The notes under the pieces are model-generated. The model searched no databases and had not been told where the DNA came from. It was given only the letters and a program-made list of their open reading frames with translations. A DNA stretch of 64,000 nt from contig NZ_VLLG01000003.1 in assembly GCF_007830125.1 (NCBI RefSeq), positions 858,247-922,246 on the forward strand. Direction: 5' to 3'. The number at the start of each line of letters is the position of its first letter. Position 1 is the stretch's first letter. Both the position numbers and the translations under genes were made by a program. This document shows positions 52,656-61,674 of this stretch, piece by piece. The DNA is from Chitinophaga japonensis. Its GTDB lineage: Bacteria > Bacteroidota > Bacteroidia > Chitinophagales > Chitinophagaceae.

Positions 52656-53636
52656 ATGCAAAAGAGAAAACTGAACGGCCTGGAAGTATCTGCTATCGGG
52701 TACGGCTGTATGGGCCTTAGCCAGGGATATATTCCCACCCCGGATAAAGCGGAAGCATTGAAATTAATTCGCCTGGCCTATGACCTGGGCTGTACCTTTT
52801 TTGACACGGCGGAAAGGTATGCTATGGGCGCCAACGAAGAGCTGGTGGGAGCGGCTTTGCAGCCTGTCCGGCAGGAGGTGGTCATTGCTACCAAGTTTAT
52901 GATTGAAGCGCAGGAAGAGGAGGAGGCCCGCGGAGATCTGCCGGATCGCCTCAGGAAGAAGCTGGAGCACTCCTTACGCAGGCTGCGCACAGACCATGTT
53001 GAGCTGTATTACCAGCACCGGGTGAATAAGCATATCCCGGTGGAAGAGATCGCCTATTGCATGGGAGAATTTATCAGGGAAGGCAAGATACTGGGCTGGG
53101 GGCAATCGCAGGCAACGGCGGAAGAAATAAGGCGCGCGCATGCGGTTACACCGCTGACCGCAATACAGAATGAATATTCCATCATGGAGCGCATGTTTGA
53201 AAAAGATGTTATCCCGGTGTGTGAAGCGCTGGGCATCGGTTTCGTACCGTTCTCTCCTTTGGCCAACGGGTTTTTGTCCGGGACCATTCATGCCGGCACG
53301 CAGTTTACCGGCCTGGATGCGAGGAGGGTGATCACCCGCTTCGATAGGAACAATATCACGGCCAACCAGCCGCTGCTGGATCTGATTAACCGGTTTGCGG
53401 CGGCAAAGCAGGCTACACCGGCGCAGATATCGCTGGCCTGGATGCTGCATAAAAAGGATTTCATTGTGCCCATTCCCGGTTCGCGGAATGCTGCGCGGAT
53501 AGAGGAAAACCAGGGAGCAGCCGCTGTTGTGCTGGCGGACGCGGAATATGCGGAGATCGAGGCGGCACTGGCGAAGATTGAAATTCATGGCAACCGCAGG
53601 GATGAAGATATTGCAAAGCTGAGGTTGCTGAAATAA
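52656..53636 (+). CDS. Aldo/keto reductase
   Basis: 326 residues from ATG 52656; an ATG seven codons upstream lies too near the promoter. The TIM-barrel catalytic tetrad is visible: Asp in GCTFFDTAERYAMG with its Tyr, Lys in VVIATKF, and His in ELYYQHRV. The NADPH-binding C-terminal motif is IVPIPGSRNAARIEENQGA. It belongs to the AKR13-like group (YakC/PdxI) that reduces aldehydes with NADPH. It follows an AraC regulator and precedes, convergently, an FMN reductase, suggesting a small redox-stress unit. Confidence 0.94.
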   Translation: MQKRKLNGLEVSAIGYGCMGLSQGYIPTPDKAEALKLIRLAYDLGCTFFDTAERYAMGANEELVGAALQPVRQEVVIATKFMIEAQEEEEARGDLPDRLRKKLEHSLRRLRTDHVELYYQHRVNKHIPVEEIAYCMGEFIREGKILGWGQSQATAEEIRRAHAVTPLTAIQNEYSIMERMFEKDVIPVCEALGIGFVPFSPLANGFLSGTIHAGTQFTGLDARRVITRFDRNNITANQPLLDLINRFAAAKQATPAQISLAWMLHKKDFIVPIPGSRNAARIEENQGAAAVVLADAEYAEIEAALAKIEIHGNRRDEDIAKLRLLK

Positions 53637-53648
53637 GGAGCGGTATTG

Positions 53649-54215
53649 TTACCCTGCCGCCTTCAGCTTCTCGCTCAGCGTGGCCAGCGCTTCCAGCAGT
53701 TGCGGGATCTGCTTTTTAGCCGTTTCATCCGTGAGGTTTCCCTGCTCGTCAAATTTGTCCTGCGCTTTGGCGATCATCACTTCCGGCCGGTTCACGGCAT
53801 AGGCATTCAGGAACACCATGACCTGCCGCAGGTGGTACTGCATGCGCGCGGTGCCCACCTGGCCTATGCTGGCGCCCATTATGGCTACGGCCTTGTTGTC
53901 GAAGGGTTTGTCCGGGTGGCGGGACAGCATGTCAATGGCATTTTTCAAAACGCCCGGGATGGAGTAATTATACTCCGGCGACACGATCAGTACGCCGTCG
54001 GATTGCCGGATCTGTTTTACCAGGTACGCTACGTGCTCCGGGAAATGACCGGTATGCAGGTCCGCATTATAAAGGGGAATATCGCTGATGTCCTCCTGGG
54101 TAATGGTGATATGGGAGGGAGCCAGTTTTTGCGCAGCGTGCAGCGCCATCGTGTTGTAGGAGCCCCTGCGCAGGCTGCCGGAAAAGGCAACAAAGTGGAA
54201 TTTGCTCTCAGACAT
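53649..54215 (-). CDS. NADPH-dependent FMN reductase family protein
   Basis: 188 residues with the flavodoxin-like phosphate loop FSGSLRRGSYNTMAL near the N-terminus and VSPEYNYSIPGVLKNAIDML, the FMN-contacting segment, in the middle. The fold and length match azoreductase/chromate reductase (YieF, ChrR) enzymes that reduce quinones and other electrophiles with two electrons. The C-terminus ends in a lysine-rich helix. It converges on the aldo/keto reductase gene with a 12-base gap. Cytoplasmic; substrate not determinable. Confidence 0.92.
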   Translation of the reverse strand: MSESKFHFVAFSGSLRRGSYNTMALHAAQKLAPSHITITQEDISDIPLYNADLHTGHFPEHVAYLVKQIRQSDGVLIVSPEYNYSIPGVLKNAIDMLSRHPDKPFDNKAVAIMGASIGQVGTARMQYHLRQVMVFLNAYAVNRPEVMIAKAQDKFDEQGNLTDETAKKQIPQLLEALATLSEKLKAAG

Positions 54216-54259
54216 GATTAAAACGGTTTTTCAATAAAGCGAATATAAGCAATACAGGC

Positions 54260-55813
54260 CTATATCCTCGGCTCCTTGTGCAGGAATTTTCTCCTGATCA
54301 CGTCCTGCACCGGCACGCCCTCTATCTTGCTTTCCAGCCAGCTAATAATATCCAGGTACAGGAAGGAGCGGCGCTCGTAAGGGTTGCGGGATATCTGCAC
54401 CAGTCTTTCCTTCAGGTCGGCAAAAGCATTGCGCAGGGCTTTGGGATGCGCGTAAATGTTCTTGCGCAGGAATTTGAGGATCTCCTCCATCATCTGCCCC
54501 AGGTCTTTGTTCTTGGAAATGAAGTGGTATACGGATTTGATCAGGTATTCCACCAGGCTGTAGTTTTCCAGCTCGTAATGCGCTATCAGGTGCAGGATGC
54601 GCGCAAAGCACTGTATGTCTGCCCGCAGGTTGCCGATGCGCAGGTGGATGATCTTGTTGAGGTACACGATGGCTTTGTTATTATCGCCGCTGCCAAAGTA
54701 CAGGCAGGCTATTTTGTAGTAGAACACCAGCACCCGGTGCTGGTCCACTTTTAGCTGGTGCTCCGCAATGCGCTCTTCCAACTCCGGCACCAGGGCCAGC
54801 CCCTCGCTGAAGGTGCCTTCCAGGAAGTGGCGGTTTATTTTGGCCGTGTACAGGTATACAAAGGCGCTGGTGCGGGTGTTTTCGTTGAAGGATTCCTGCT
54901 GGCAGTTGATAAAACTTTCAAACTCCTGCAGCACGTTAATGAACTTGTCGTCGTTCATGGTGTAGAAGTGGGCCGTCAGCAGGTTGTGCATGGCCTTGAT
55001 GTACATGTCTACGTCCGTTCTCAGCAGGGAGGGGTATTCCTTGAACAGGTTCACCCATTTCTGCGTATAGCGGTAATACATCACAAAGTCCTGCAGGATA
55101 TAGTAATACCAGCAATACGCCTGGTACAGGTATATCTTCTCATAGAAGCTCATGTGGGTTTGCGTTACATGGGGCGCATTCTCTTCAAAGAAGTGTTTCA
55201 CCATCTCCGCGTCCCTTTCATTGCGGGCATGGCCCAGCTTCAGGTACAGGCCGTACAGGCGCAGGGAGAGGGTGCTGAGGCGGTTAATGCTGGTCAGTTG
55301 CAGCTCTATACGCCGGGACTCCTCGCTCAGCTCATCCGCCCGGTTCTCCAGGCTGCGGGTAATGTGGCGCGACTCTATCAGCTTCTCAAACTCCACGATC
55401 TCATAGGCCAGCATCACCTCCTCCTGCTCCATGGCCATGCTCTTGGCTTTGGACAGCAGCTTCAGGCTCTGGTTGTACAATCCCTTATTATAGAGCACCC
55501 GGGCATAGTCAAGCTGCTCGCGCAGGTCTATCAGCGGGTCTTTTTGCTTGTAAAGCAGGCGCAGGCTGGTAAGCAGGTGCTTGTACAGGTGGGCTTTAAC
55601 GTTGCTGAGCTGCTGCTTTTTGATGGCAGGGATCTTTTTCAGGATCTGTTCCTCGTCATAGTCCTTCATTTTGTCCAGTGTGTTGAACAACTGGATGAAC
55701 AGTACATCCTCTTTCGTGTTATTCTTGTTGAAAGCGAGCTGGAAGTTCCTTTTTTCTGCTTTTGTTAGCGTTTTTATTAATATGAATAAAGCGTCATGCT
55801 GACTGTTGGGCAT
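54260..55813 (-). CDS. Large helical (TPR-like) protein of unknown function
   Basis: 517 residues, almost entirely helical, without signal peptide or membrane helix. Short repeats of the type ALNKGLYNQSLKLLSKAKSM, TAKINRHFLEGTFSEGL and ACLYFGSGDNNKAIVYLNKI have the spacing of tetratricopeptide repeats. The N-terminal LFILIKTLTKAEKRNFQLAF resembles the start of a conserved Bacteroidota hypothetical family. I do not recognise any catalytic motif. It is divergent from the leucine operon. A palindromic stretch (CGATC-ttacg-GATCG, 55867-55881) lies in the shared gap 55814-55930. Confidence 0.7.
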   Translation of the reverse strand: MPNSQHDALFILIKTLTKAEKRNFQLAFNKNNTKEDVLFIQLFNTLDKMKDYDEEQILKKIPAIKKQQLSNVKAHLYKHLLTSLRLLYKQKDPLIDLREQLDYARVLYNKGLYNQSLKLLSKAKSMAMEQEEVMLAYEIVEFEKLIESRHITRSLENRADELSEESRRIELQLTSINRLSTLSLRLYGLYLKLGHARNERDAEMVKHFFEENAPHVTQTHMSFYEKIYLYQAYCWYYYILQDFVMYYRYTQKWVNLFKEYPSLLRTDVDMYIKAMHNLLTAHFYTMNDDKFINVLQEFESFINCQQESFNENTRTSAFVYLYTAKINRHFLEGTFSEGLALVPELEERIAEHQLKVDQHRVLVFYYKIACLYFGSGDNNKAIVYLNKIIHLRIGNLRADIQCFARILHLIAHYELENYSLVEYLIKSVYHFISKNKDLGQMMEEILKFLRKNIYAHPKALRNAFADLKERLVQISRNPYERRSFLYLDIISWLESKIEGVPVQDVIRRKFLHKEPRI

Positions 55814-55925
55814 CGTTAATAAAGTCTTGTAAATAATTGTTTTTCAACAGATTAAATGTTCCCATCCGATCTTACGGATCGTAATTATGGCAAATTTAAC
55901 GATATGGCTATTAACTATTGACCAT

Positions 55926-55933
55926 TAGATTTG
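55926..55933 (+). promoter_or_regulatory. -7 box of the leu operon
   Basis: TAGATTTG matches the consensus and would start transcription near 55940. The whole family C element at 55947-56029 would then be the 5' leader of the leuC mRNA. No T-box, leucine-rich leader peptide or other known leucine control was found. Confidence 0.5.
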
Positions 55934-55946
55934 GTAGTAAATCTAA

Positions 55947-56029
55947 CAAAATCCCAAATTCCGGGTTCCAAAATCCAAAGGAAGCCGGGTTTGAATTTTG
56001 GGATTTGGTACTTGGAATCAGGAATTTTT
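55947..56029. repeat. Word-repeat inverted element, family C, copy 3, in the leuC leader
   Basis: Left arm 55948-55979 and right arm 55990-56029 use the CCAAATT/TTCCAAA words, and can form a long imperfect hairpin with a loop of about ten bases. There is no large core here, unlike the other family C copies. The element ends directly at the leuC ATG (56030), with no room left for a ribosome binding site outside the arm. Confidence 0.65.
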
Positions 56030-57427
56030 ATGAAAAGAACATTAGTCGATAAGATCTGGGACAGCCACGTGGTGGTAAGCAAATCCGGTTTCCCGGATGC
56101 GTTGTACATCAATACGCATTTTATTCATGAAGTAACCAGCCCCCAGGCATTTGACGGGCTGCGTAAAAGGGGGATCCCCGTTTTCCGTCCTCGGAAAACA
56201 AGAGCCACGGCAGACCACAACGTACCTACCATTGACCAGCACCTGCCTATCAAGGAAGCGCTGAGCCGCCACCAGGTAGAGATGCTCACTAAGAACACCG
56301 CGGAATTCGGGGTGGAGCTGTACGGCCTGGGCCATCCTTACCAGGGCATTGTGCACGTAATAGGCCCGGAGCTGGGCATCACCCTGCCGGGTATGACCAT
56401 CGTCTGCGGCGACAGCCACACCTCCACGCACGGCGCTTTCGGGGCCATGGCATTCGGTATCGGCACTTCAGAGGTAGAGCAGGTGCTGGCCACCCAGTGT
56501 ATCCTGCAGTACCGTCCCAAACGGATGAAGATCGAGATCAACGGTCAGTTGAAGAAAGGCGTGGTGTCCAAAGACATTATATTATATATCATTTCAAAGA
56601 TATCCGCCTCCGGCGCTACCGGCTATTTCGTGGAATATTGCGGGGAAGCCATCCGCAGCCTGAGCATGGAAGCCCGGATGACCATCTGCAACATGAGCAT
56701 TGAAATGGGCGCCCGCGGCGGCCTGATCGCCCCGGACGAGACCACCTTCGCCTATATTAAAGGCAGGGAGTTCGCACCCAAAGGGGCAGACTGGGAAAAA
56801 GCGCTGGCGTACTGGAAAACCCTGTACTCCGATGCAGATGCCCAGTTTGATAAGACCCTCCGCTTTGACGCCGCGGACATTGAGCCGATGATCACTTACG
56901 GCACCAACCCTGGTATGGGCATGGGCATTACCCAGCACATTCCCGCGCTGGAGCAGGTGGAGGACAAGGAACGGCCCTCTTTCAAAAAATCACTCGACTA
57001 TATGGCCCTGGAGCCGGGCAGCGCCCTGCTGGGGAGGCCGGTGGACTACGTGTTCATTGGCAGTTGTACCAACTCCCGCATAGAAGACCTGCGCATGGTG
57101 GCCGATTTTGTAAAAGGCAAGCGCAAGGCAGACAACGTGGTGGTGTGGATCGTGCCGGGCTCCAAACAGGTGGAAGCCCAGGCTAAAAAAGAAGGGATAG
57201 ACAAGGTATTTGAAGCGGCCGGCTTCCAGCTCCGTGAACCGGGCTGCTCCGCCTGCCTGGGCATGAACGAGGATAAAGTGCCCGCCGGCATGTACTGCAT
57301 TTCTACTTCCAACCGCAACTTTGAAGGCCGCCAGGGTCCCAATGCCCGCACCTTCCTGGCCAGCCCGCTAACAGCAGCAGCAGCGGCTATTACGGGTAAA
57401 GTAGCTGATGTGAGGGAACTGGTTTAA
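56030..57427 (+). CDS. leuC: 3-isopropylmalate dehydratase large subunit
   Basis: 465 residues from ATG 56030; the frame stays open upstream to 55931 but that part is translated repeat element. Cluster cysteines are in [13 protein letters not shown] and [13 protein letters not shown], binding the [4Fe-4S] cluster; [21 protein letters not shown] is the aconitase-family signature. With LeuD it isomerises 2-isopropylmalate to 3-isopropylmalate in the cytoplasm. It opens the plus-strand leucine operon leuC, methyltransferase, leuD, leuB, leuA. Confidence 0.97.
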   Translation: MKRTLVDKIWDSHVVVSKSGFPDALYINTHFIHEVTSPQAFDGLRKRGIPVFRPRKTRATADHNVPTIDQHLPIKEALSRHQVEMLTKNTAEFGVELYGLGHPYQGIVHVIGPELGITLPGMTIVCGDSHTSTHGAFGAMAFGIGTSEVEQVLATQCILQYRPKRMKIEINGQLKKGVVSKDIILYIISKISASGATGYFVEYCGEAIRSLSMEARMTICNMSIEMGARGGLIAPDETTFAYIKGREFAPKGADWEKALAYWKTLYSDADAQFDKTLRFDAADIEPMITYGTNPGMGMGITQHIPALEQVEDKERPSFKKSLDYMALEPGSALLGRPVDYVFIGSCTNSRIEDLRMVADFVKGKRKADNVVVWIVPGSKQVEAQAKKEGIDKVFEAAGFQLREPGCSACLGMNEDKVPAGMYCISTSNRNFEGRQGPNARTFLASPLTAAAAAITGKVADVRELV

Positions 57428-57531
57428 GAATGTAAAATGAAAAACCTTAAATGTAAAATGTAAAAGTAAAATACCTGGCATCGCTGTATTCCCTTTTACA
57501 TTTGAAATTTTACATTCAGGATTTTTCATTC
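57428..57531. repeat. Word-repeat inverted element, family E
   Basis: Left arm 57428-57466 and right arm 57493-57531 consist of TGTAAAA/AATGTAAAA words, with GAATG at one end and CATTC at the other. A small inner stem AATAC/GTATT encloses a loop of about 11 bases. The element starts right after the leuC TAA stop and ends 15 bases before the next start codon, within the operon. Confidence 0.75.
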
Positions 57532-57545
57532 TAAAAAACGGAATA

Positions 57546-58292
57546 ATGTCCTGGAACGCCGATCTCTATAGAGACAAACACGCCTTTGTATTTCAGTATG
57601 GCAACAGCCTTATTGAATGGCTGCAACCGCAGGCCGGTGAAAAGATACTGGACCTGGGCTGCGGCACCGGCGAGCTTACTGCCCGGCTGGCGGCTACAGG
57701 CGCGCAGGTAACGGGCCTGGACAGCTCGGCGTCTATGATCGCCGGTGCGCAGCAGCGCTTTCCGCAGGCGGAATTTGTAGTGGCCAATGCCGCCTCCTTT
57801 TCCCTGCCGGAGCAGTTTGATGCGATCTTTTCCAACGCGGCCCTCCACTGGATGCTGGACAAGGAAGCCGTAGCCGCACGCATGTACCAGCATTTGCGGC
57901 CCGGTGGCCGCCTGGTGCTGGAAATGGGTGCACAGGGCAATGTAAGCAGCCTGCTGCAGGCGCTGGAAAAGGCCATGCAGCAGCACGGCCGCCAGTACCG
58001 GCCGTTCTGGTACTTTCCTTCCGTAGGGGAGTATACCTCCATCCTGGAAAAGTACGGTTTCCGTATACAGCAGGCGCACTGCTTTGACCGTGCTACCGAG
58101 CTGGCTGACCCGGACAATGCGATCATAGAGTGGTTTGAAATGTTCGGCGATCATTTCTTTGAGAACGTGCCAGCAGCAGAGCGCCGGGCCATTTTACAGC
58201 AGGCGCAGGAAATACTGCGGCCCACCCATTTCCGCAACGGGAAGTGGTATGCCGATTATGTGCGTTTGCGCATTGCGGCCGTAAAACAATAA
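57546..58292 (+). CDS. Class I SAM-dependent methyltransferase, Tam/trans-aconitate methyltransferase-like
   Basis: 248 residues. Motif I is [15 protein letters not shown], motif [14 protein letters not shown], and [19 protein letters not shown] with [12 protein letters not shown] are the post-I and motif III parts. FSNAALHWM is a mark of the trans-aconitate 2-methyltransferase group, which detoxifies by-products of aconitase-like enzymes. Its position between leuC and leuD suggests methylation of an isopropylmalate-type acid, as known for the yeast enzyme Tmt1, but this is inference. Gap to leuD is 29 bases. Family members are also general small-molecule methyltransferases. Confidence 0.88.
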   Translation: MSWNADLYRDKHAFVFQYGNSLIEWLQPQAGEKILDLGCGTGELTARLAATGAQVTGLDSSASMIAGAQQRFPQAEFVVANAASFSLPEQFDAIFSNAALHWMLDKEAVAARMYQHLRPGGRLVLEMGAQGNVSSLLQALEKAMQQHGRQYRPFWYFPSVGEYTSILEKYGFRIQQAHCFDRATELADPDNAIIEWFEMFGDHFFENVPAAERRAILQQAQEILRPTHFRNGKWYADYVRLRIAAVKQ

Positions 58293-58321
58293 CATTAAAG
58301 TACACACAGCGCATAGTATAT

Positions 58322-58921
58322 ATGAAGAAGAACTTTCAACACCTGATCTCCACGGCAGTGCCGCTGCCTATTGAAAATATTGATACGGACCAGATCATCC
58401 CGGCGCGCTTCCTGAAAGCCACCACCCGGGAGGGCTTCGGGGAAAACCTGTTCCGCGACTGGCGTTACGACGCCGATAACCAGCCCAAGGCGGATTTTGT
58501 ACTGAACGATTCCCGGTACAAAGGAGAGATACTGGTGGCCGGCAAGAATTTCGGCTGCGGCTCCTCCCGCGAGCACGCCGCCTGGGCCATTGCCGACTAT
58601 GGTTTCAAGGTAGTGGTGAGCAGCTTTTTTGCGGACATCTTCAAGAACAATGCGCTGAACAATTTCATCCTGCCCATACAGGTAAGCGATGATTTCCTGC
58701 AGCAGGTATTCAGCGCCATAGAGGCGGATGCCAACGCGCAACTGGAAGTAGACCTGGAAGCCCAGTTCATTAAGATCGTGGCTACCGGCGCGCAGGAGAA
58801 TTTTGACATCAACCCGTATAAAAAGGCCTGCCTGATCAACGGCTACGATGATATTGACTACCTCTTAAGCCTGCGCCAGGAAATTGAAAAGTACGAAGCC
58901 GGCAGGGAGTTCAACTTTTAA
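58322..58921 (+). CDS. leuD: 3-isopropylmalate dehydratase small subunit
   Basis: 199 residues from ATG 58322; a frame from 58244 would overlap the methyltransferase gene. The family starts with [20 protein letters not shown] and contains [13 protein letters not shown], the swivel-domain substrate loop. It pairs with LeuC. It lies between the methyltransferase and leuB with short gaps, so the two subunits of one enzyme are split by a foreign gene and a repeat element. Confidence 0.96.
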   Translation: MKKNFQHLISTAVPLPIENIDTDQIIPARFLKATTREGFGENLFRDWRYDADNQPKADFVLNDSRYKGEILVAGKNFGCGSSREHAAWAIADYGFKVVVSSFFADIFKNNALNNFILPIQVSDDFLQQVFSAIEADANAQLEVDLEAQFIKIVATGAQENFDINPYKKACLINGYDDIDYLLSLRQEIEKYEAGREFNF

Positions 58922-58983
58922 CACGCAACCGCTGCAGCCTTTATAAACGGCCGCCTGCAAATACAAACTACAAACAGACCTAA

Positions 58984-60063
58984 ATGGGAGTAAGCAAAAA
59001 GATACTCGTAATTCCGGGAGACGGAATAGGGCAAGAGGTAACTGCCTGGGGACAAAAAGTATTATCCGCCATTGCACAGAACTTTAAGCACGAATTCACT
59101 TTTGAAGAAGGTACCATGGGGCATGTAGCCATTGAAGCTACCGGCCAGCCCCTGCCGGACGAAACGCTGGAAAAAGCCCGGAAAAGCGATGCCATCCTCT
59201 TTGGCGCCATTGGTCACGCCAAATACGACAATGACCCTACCCTGAAGGTAAGGCCGGAGCAGGGACTGCTGAAGATCCGCAAGGAGCTGGGCCTGTACGC
59301 CAACCTGCGACCCATCAAGCTGTTTGACGAACTGCTGGAAGCCTCCAGCATAAAACCCGAAATACTACGGGGAGCAGACATCCTCTTCTTCCGCGAGCTG
59401 ACCGGCGACGTGTATTTCGGTGAAAAGAAAAGGACCGAAGACCGCAATACGGCTTCCGACCTGATGATCTACCACCGCTATGAAGTGGAGCGCATTGCCC
59501 GCAAGGCCTACGAAGCGGCCCGCACCCGGCGCAAAAAGCTATGCTCCGTAGACAAGGCCAATGTGCTGGAAGCCAGCCGCCTGTGGCGCGAGGTAGTGCA
59601 GGAAGTAGCCAAAGAATATCCCGATGTGGAGACCGAACATATGTTCATTGACAATGCCGCCATGCAGCTCATCAAGGACCCCAAGCGCTTTGACGTGGTG
59701 CTGACGGGTAACCTGTTTGGTGATATCCTCACCGATGAAGCTTCGCAGATAGCCGGTTCCATGGGCATGCTGGCCTCCGCCTCCGTAGGCGATTCCACCG
59801 GTTTTTACGAGCCCATACACGGCTCTGCGCATGATATTGCCGGCAAAGGCATTGCCAACCCGCTGGCCTCCATCCTGTCCGCCGCGCTGATGCTGGACAT
59901 TTCCTTCGGCCTCAAGACCGAGTCCCAGCGCGTGATCAAAGCTGTGGAAGCCACCCTGCGCCAGGGTTTCCGTACCATGGACATTGCCAACAAGCATACG
60001 GAGAACGGCTTCATCATGGGTACCGATGCTATGGGCGCTAAAGTGCTTGAAAATTTGAATTAA
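58984..60063 (+). CDS. leuB: 3-isopropylmalate dehydrogenase
   Basis: 359 residues. The N-terminal motif ILVIPGDGIGQEVT, the substrate-binding arginines in RPEQGLLKIRKELGLYANLRPIK, and the NAD adenine loop near EPIHGSAHDIAGKGIANPLA are all present; the metal aspartates lie in GDILTDEASQIAGSMG. It oxidatively decarboxylates 3-isopropylmalate to 2-oxoisocaproate. The TAA stop overlaps the left arm of the family B repeat element. Confidence 0.97.
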   Translation: MGVSKKILVIPGDGIGQEVTAWGQKVLSAIAQNFKHEFTFEEGTMGHVAIEATGQPLPDETLEKARKSDAILFGAIGHAKYDNDPTLKVRPEQGLLKIRKELGLYANLRPIKLFDELLEASSIKPEILRGADILFFRELTGDVYFGEKKRTEDRNTASDLMIYHRYEVERIARKAYEAARTRRKKLCSVDKANVLEASRLWREVVQEVAKEYPDVETEHMFIDNAAMQLIKDPKRFDVVLTGNLFGDILTDEASQIAGSMGMLASASVGDSTGFYEPIHGSAHDIAGKGIANPLASILSAALMLDISFGLKTESQRVIKAVEATLRQGFRTMDIANKHTENGFIMGTDAMGAKVLENLN

Positions 60064-60156
60064 TAATTAGGAATTAATAATATTCGCAACACAAGTCTTT
60101 CATTGAAGCACCAGCCTTACAATTATTAATTCTTCATTATTAATTATTAATTAATT
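60059..60156. repeat. Word-repeat inverted element, family B, copy 2
   Basis: Left arm (from 60059) and right arm 60121-60156 are made of ATTAATA words; AATTAATAATTAGGAATTAA on the left pairs with the opposite strand of the right arm at about 21 of 25 positions. The core stretch tttcattgaagcaccagcc is clearly the same as in the element at 5866-5967. It separates leuB and leuA within the operon and its arm includes the leuB stop codon. Confidence 0.75.
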
Positions 60157-60168
60157 AAAACCGCAACT

Positions 60169-61674
60169 ATGGATAATAATCGTGTATATGTGTTCGATAC
60201 CACCCTGCGTGACGGAGAGCAGGTGCCGGGCTGCCAGCTTACCACAGTAGAGAAGATAGAAGTGGCCAAAGAGCTGGAAGCGCTGGGGGTGGATATTATC
60301 GAGGCGGGCTTTCCCATTTCCAGCCCGGGCGATTTTCAGAGCGTGGTAGAAATTTCCAAGGCAGTATCCGAACCGGTGATCTGCGCATTGACCCGTGCCA
60401 ATACCAAGGACATCGATGCTGCAGCAGAAGCCCTGCGCTTTGCCAAACGCAAGCGCATCCATACCGGTATCGGCGCTTCCGATATGCATATCAAGTATAA
60501 ATTCAACAGCACCCGGGAAGAGATATTGAAACGCGGGGCAGACGCCGTGAAATACGCCCGCCAGTTTGTGGACGATGTGGAGTTCTATGCAGAAGATGCC
60601 GGCCGTGCGGACAACGAGTTCCTGGCCCGCATGGTGGAAGCCGTAATAGCCGCAGGCGCTACCGTGGTGAACATACCGGACACCAACGGCTACTGCCTGC
60701 CGGACCAGTACGGCGCCAAGATCAAGTACCTGATGGACCATGTGTCCAACATTGACAAGGCCATCATTTCCGTGCATTGCCACAATGACCTGGGCCTGGC
60801 TACTGCCAACACCATTGCCGGTATCATGAACGGCGCCCGCCAGGTGGAATGCACCATCAACGGCATCGGTGAGCGCGCCGGCAATACTTCCCTGGAGGAA
60901 GTGGCCATGATCCTGAAAACGCACCACAGCCTGGGCCTGCACACCAACATCAATTCCAAACATATTTACGGTATCAGCACCCTGGTATCTACCATGATGC
61001 GTATGCCCGTGCAGCCTAACAAGGCCATCGTGGGCCGCAACGCTTTTGCGCACAGCTCCGGCATTCACCAGGACGGTGTGCTGAAGCACCGCGAGAACTA
61101 CGAGATACTGAACCCGGAAGATGTAGGGATTGCTACCAACTCTATTATCCTGACCGCGCGCAGCGGCCGGCATGCGTTGAAGCACCACCTGGAGCGCCTG
61201 GGCTACAAGCTGGACAAAATAAACCTGGATGAAGTGTACCAGCGCTTCCTGGAAATGGCCGACCAGAAAAAAGAGATCAGCGATGCGGACCTGCAGCAGT
61301 TGATGGGTGACGGCGATGAGAAGAACTACGTGGACAAAGCCATTAAATTAATGTTGCTGCAGGTGGTATGCGGCGATCCGCTGCGGCCCATGGCTACCGT
61401 AAAGCTGAAGATCAACGGCGAGGAAAAAGAGGCCAGTGCAGCCGGCAACGGTCCCGTGAATGCTACCATTAACGCCATCCACGAGATCATCAAGGATGAT
61501 ATTGACCTGGATGAGTTCAGCATACAGGCCATGCATGGCGGCAGCGAGGACGTGAGCAAGGTGAACATGCGCGTGAAATACAATGGCCAGTCCTACTACG
61601 GTTTCGGCTACTCTACTGATATTGTGAATGCATCCGTGAATGCATATGTGGACGCACTGAATAAGATATATTGA
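60169..61674 (+). CDS. leuA: 2-isopropylmalate synthase
   Basis: 501 residues. The catalytic TIM barrel begins [17 protein letters not shown]; metal-binding His residues are in [16 protein letters not shown], and [13 protein letters not shown] follows. The C-terminal LeuA dimer (regulatory) domain is complete ([18 protein letters not shown] and ending YVDALNKIY), so leucine feedback inhibition is expected. It condenses acetyl-CoA with 2-oxoisovalerate, the first committed step, although it is the last gene of the operon here. Confidence 0.96.
   Translation: MDNNRVYVFDTTLRDGEQVPGCQLTTVEKIEVAKELEALGVDIIEAGFPISSPGDFQSVVEISKAVSEPVICALTRANTKDIDAAAEALRFAKRKRIHTGIGASDMHIKYKFNSTREEILKRGADAVKYARQFVDDVEFYAEDAGRADNEFLARMVEAVIAAGATVVNIPDTNGYCLPDQYGAKIKYLMDHVSNIDKAIISVHCHNDLGLATANTIAGIMNGARQVECTINGIGERAGNTSLEEVAMILKTHHSLGLHTNINSKHIYGISTLVSTMMRMPVQPNKAIVGRNAFAHSSGIHQDGVLKHRENYEILNPEDVGIATNSIILTARSGRHALKHHLERLGYKLDKINLDEVYQRFLEMADQKKEISDADLQQLMGDGDEKNYVDKAIKLMLLQVVCGDPLRPMATVKLKINGEEKEASAAGNGPVNATINAIHEIIKDDIDLDEFSIQAMHGGSEDVSKVNMRVKYNGQSYYGFGYSTDIVNASVNAYVDALNKIY

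Noticed and set aside
55814..56029. Leucine attenuator or T-box before leuC
   Set aside because: No short leader frame rich in leucine codons and no T-box consensus could be found between the promoter and leuC.
55931..56030. Longer leuC with a start at 55931
   Set aside because: The 33 extra residues are a translation of the repeat element, and the start would fall within the -7 box; family members begin at [12 protein letters not shown].
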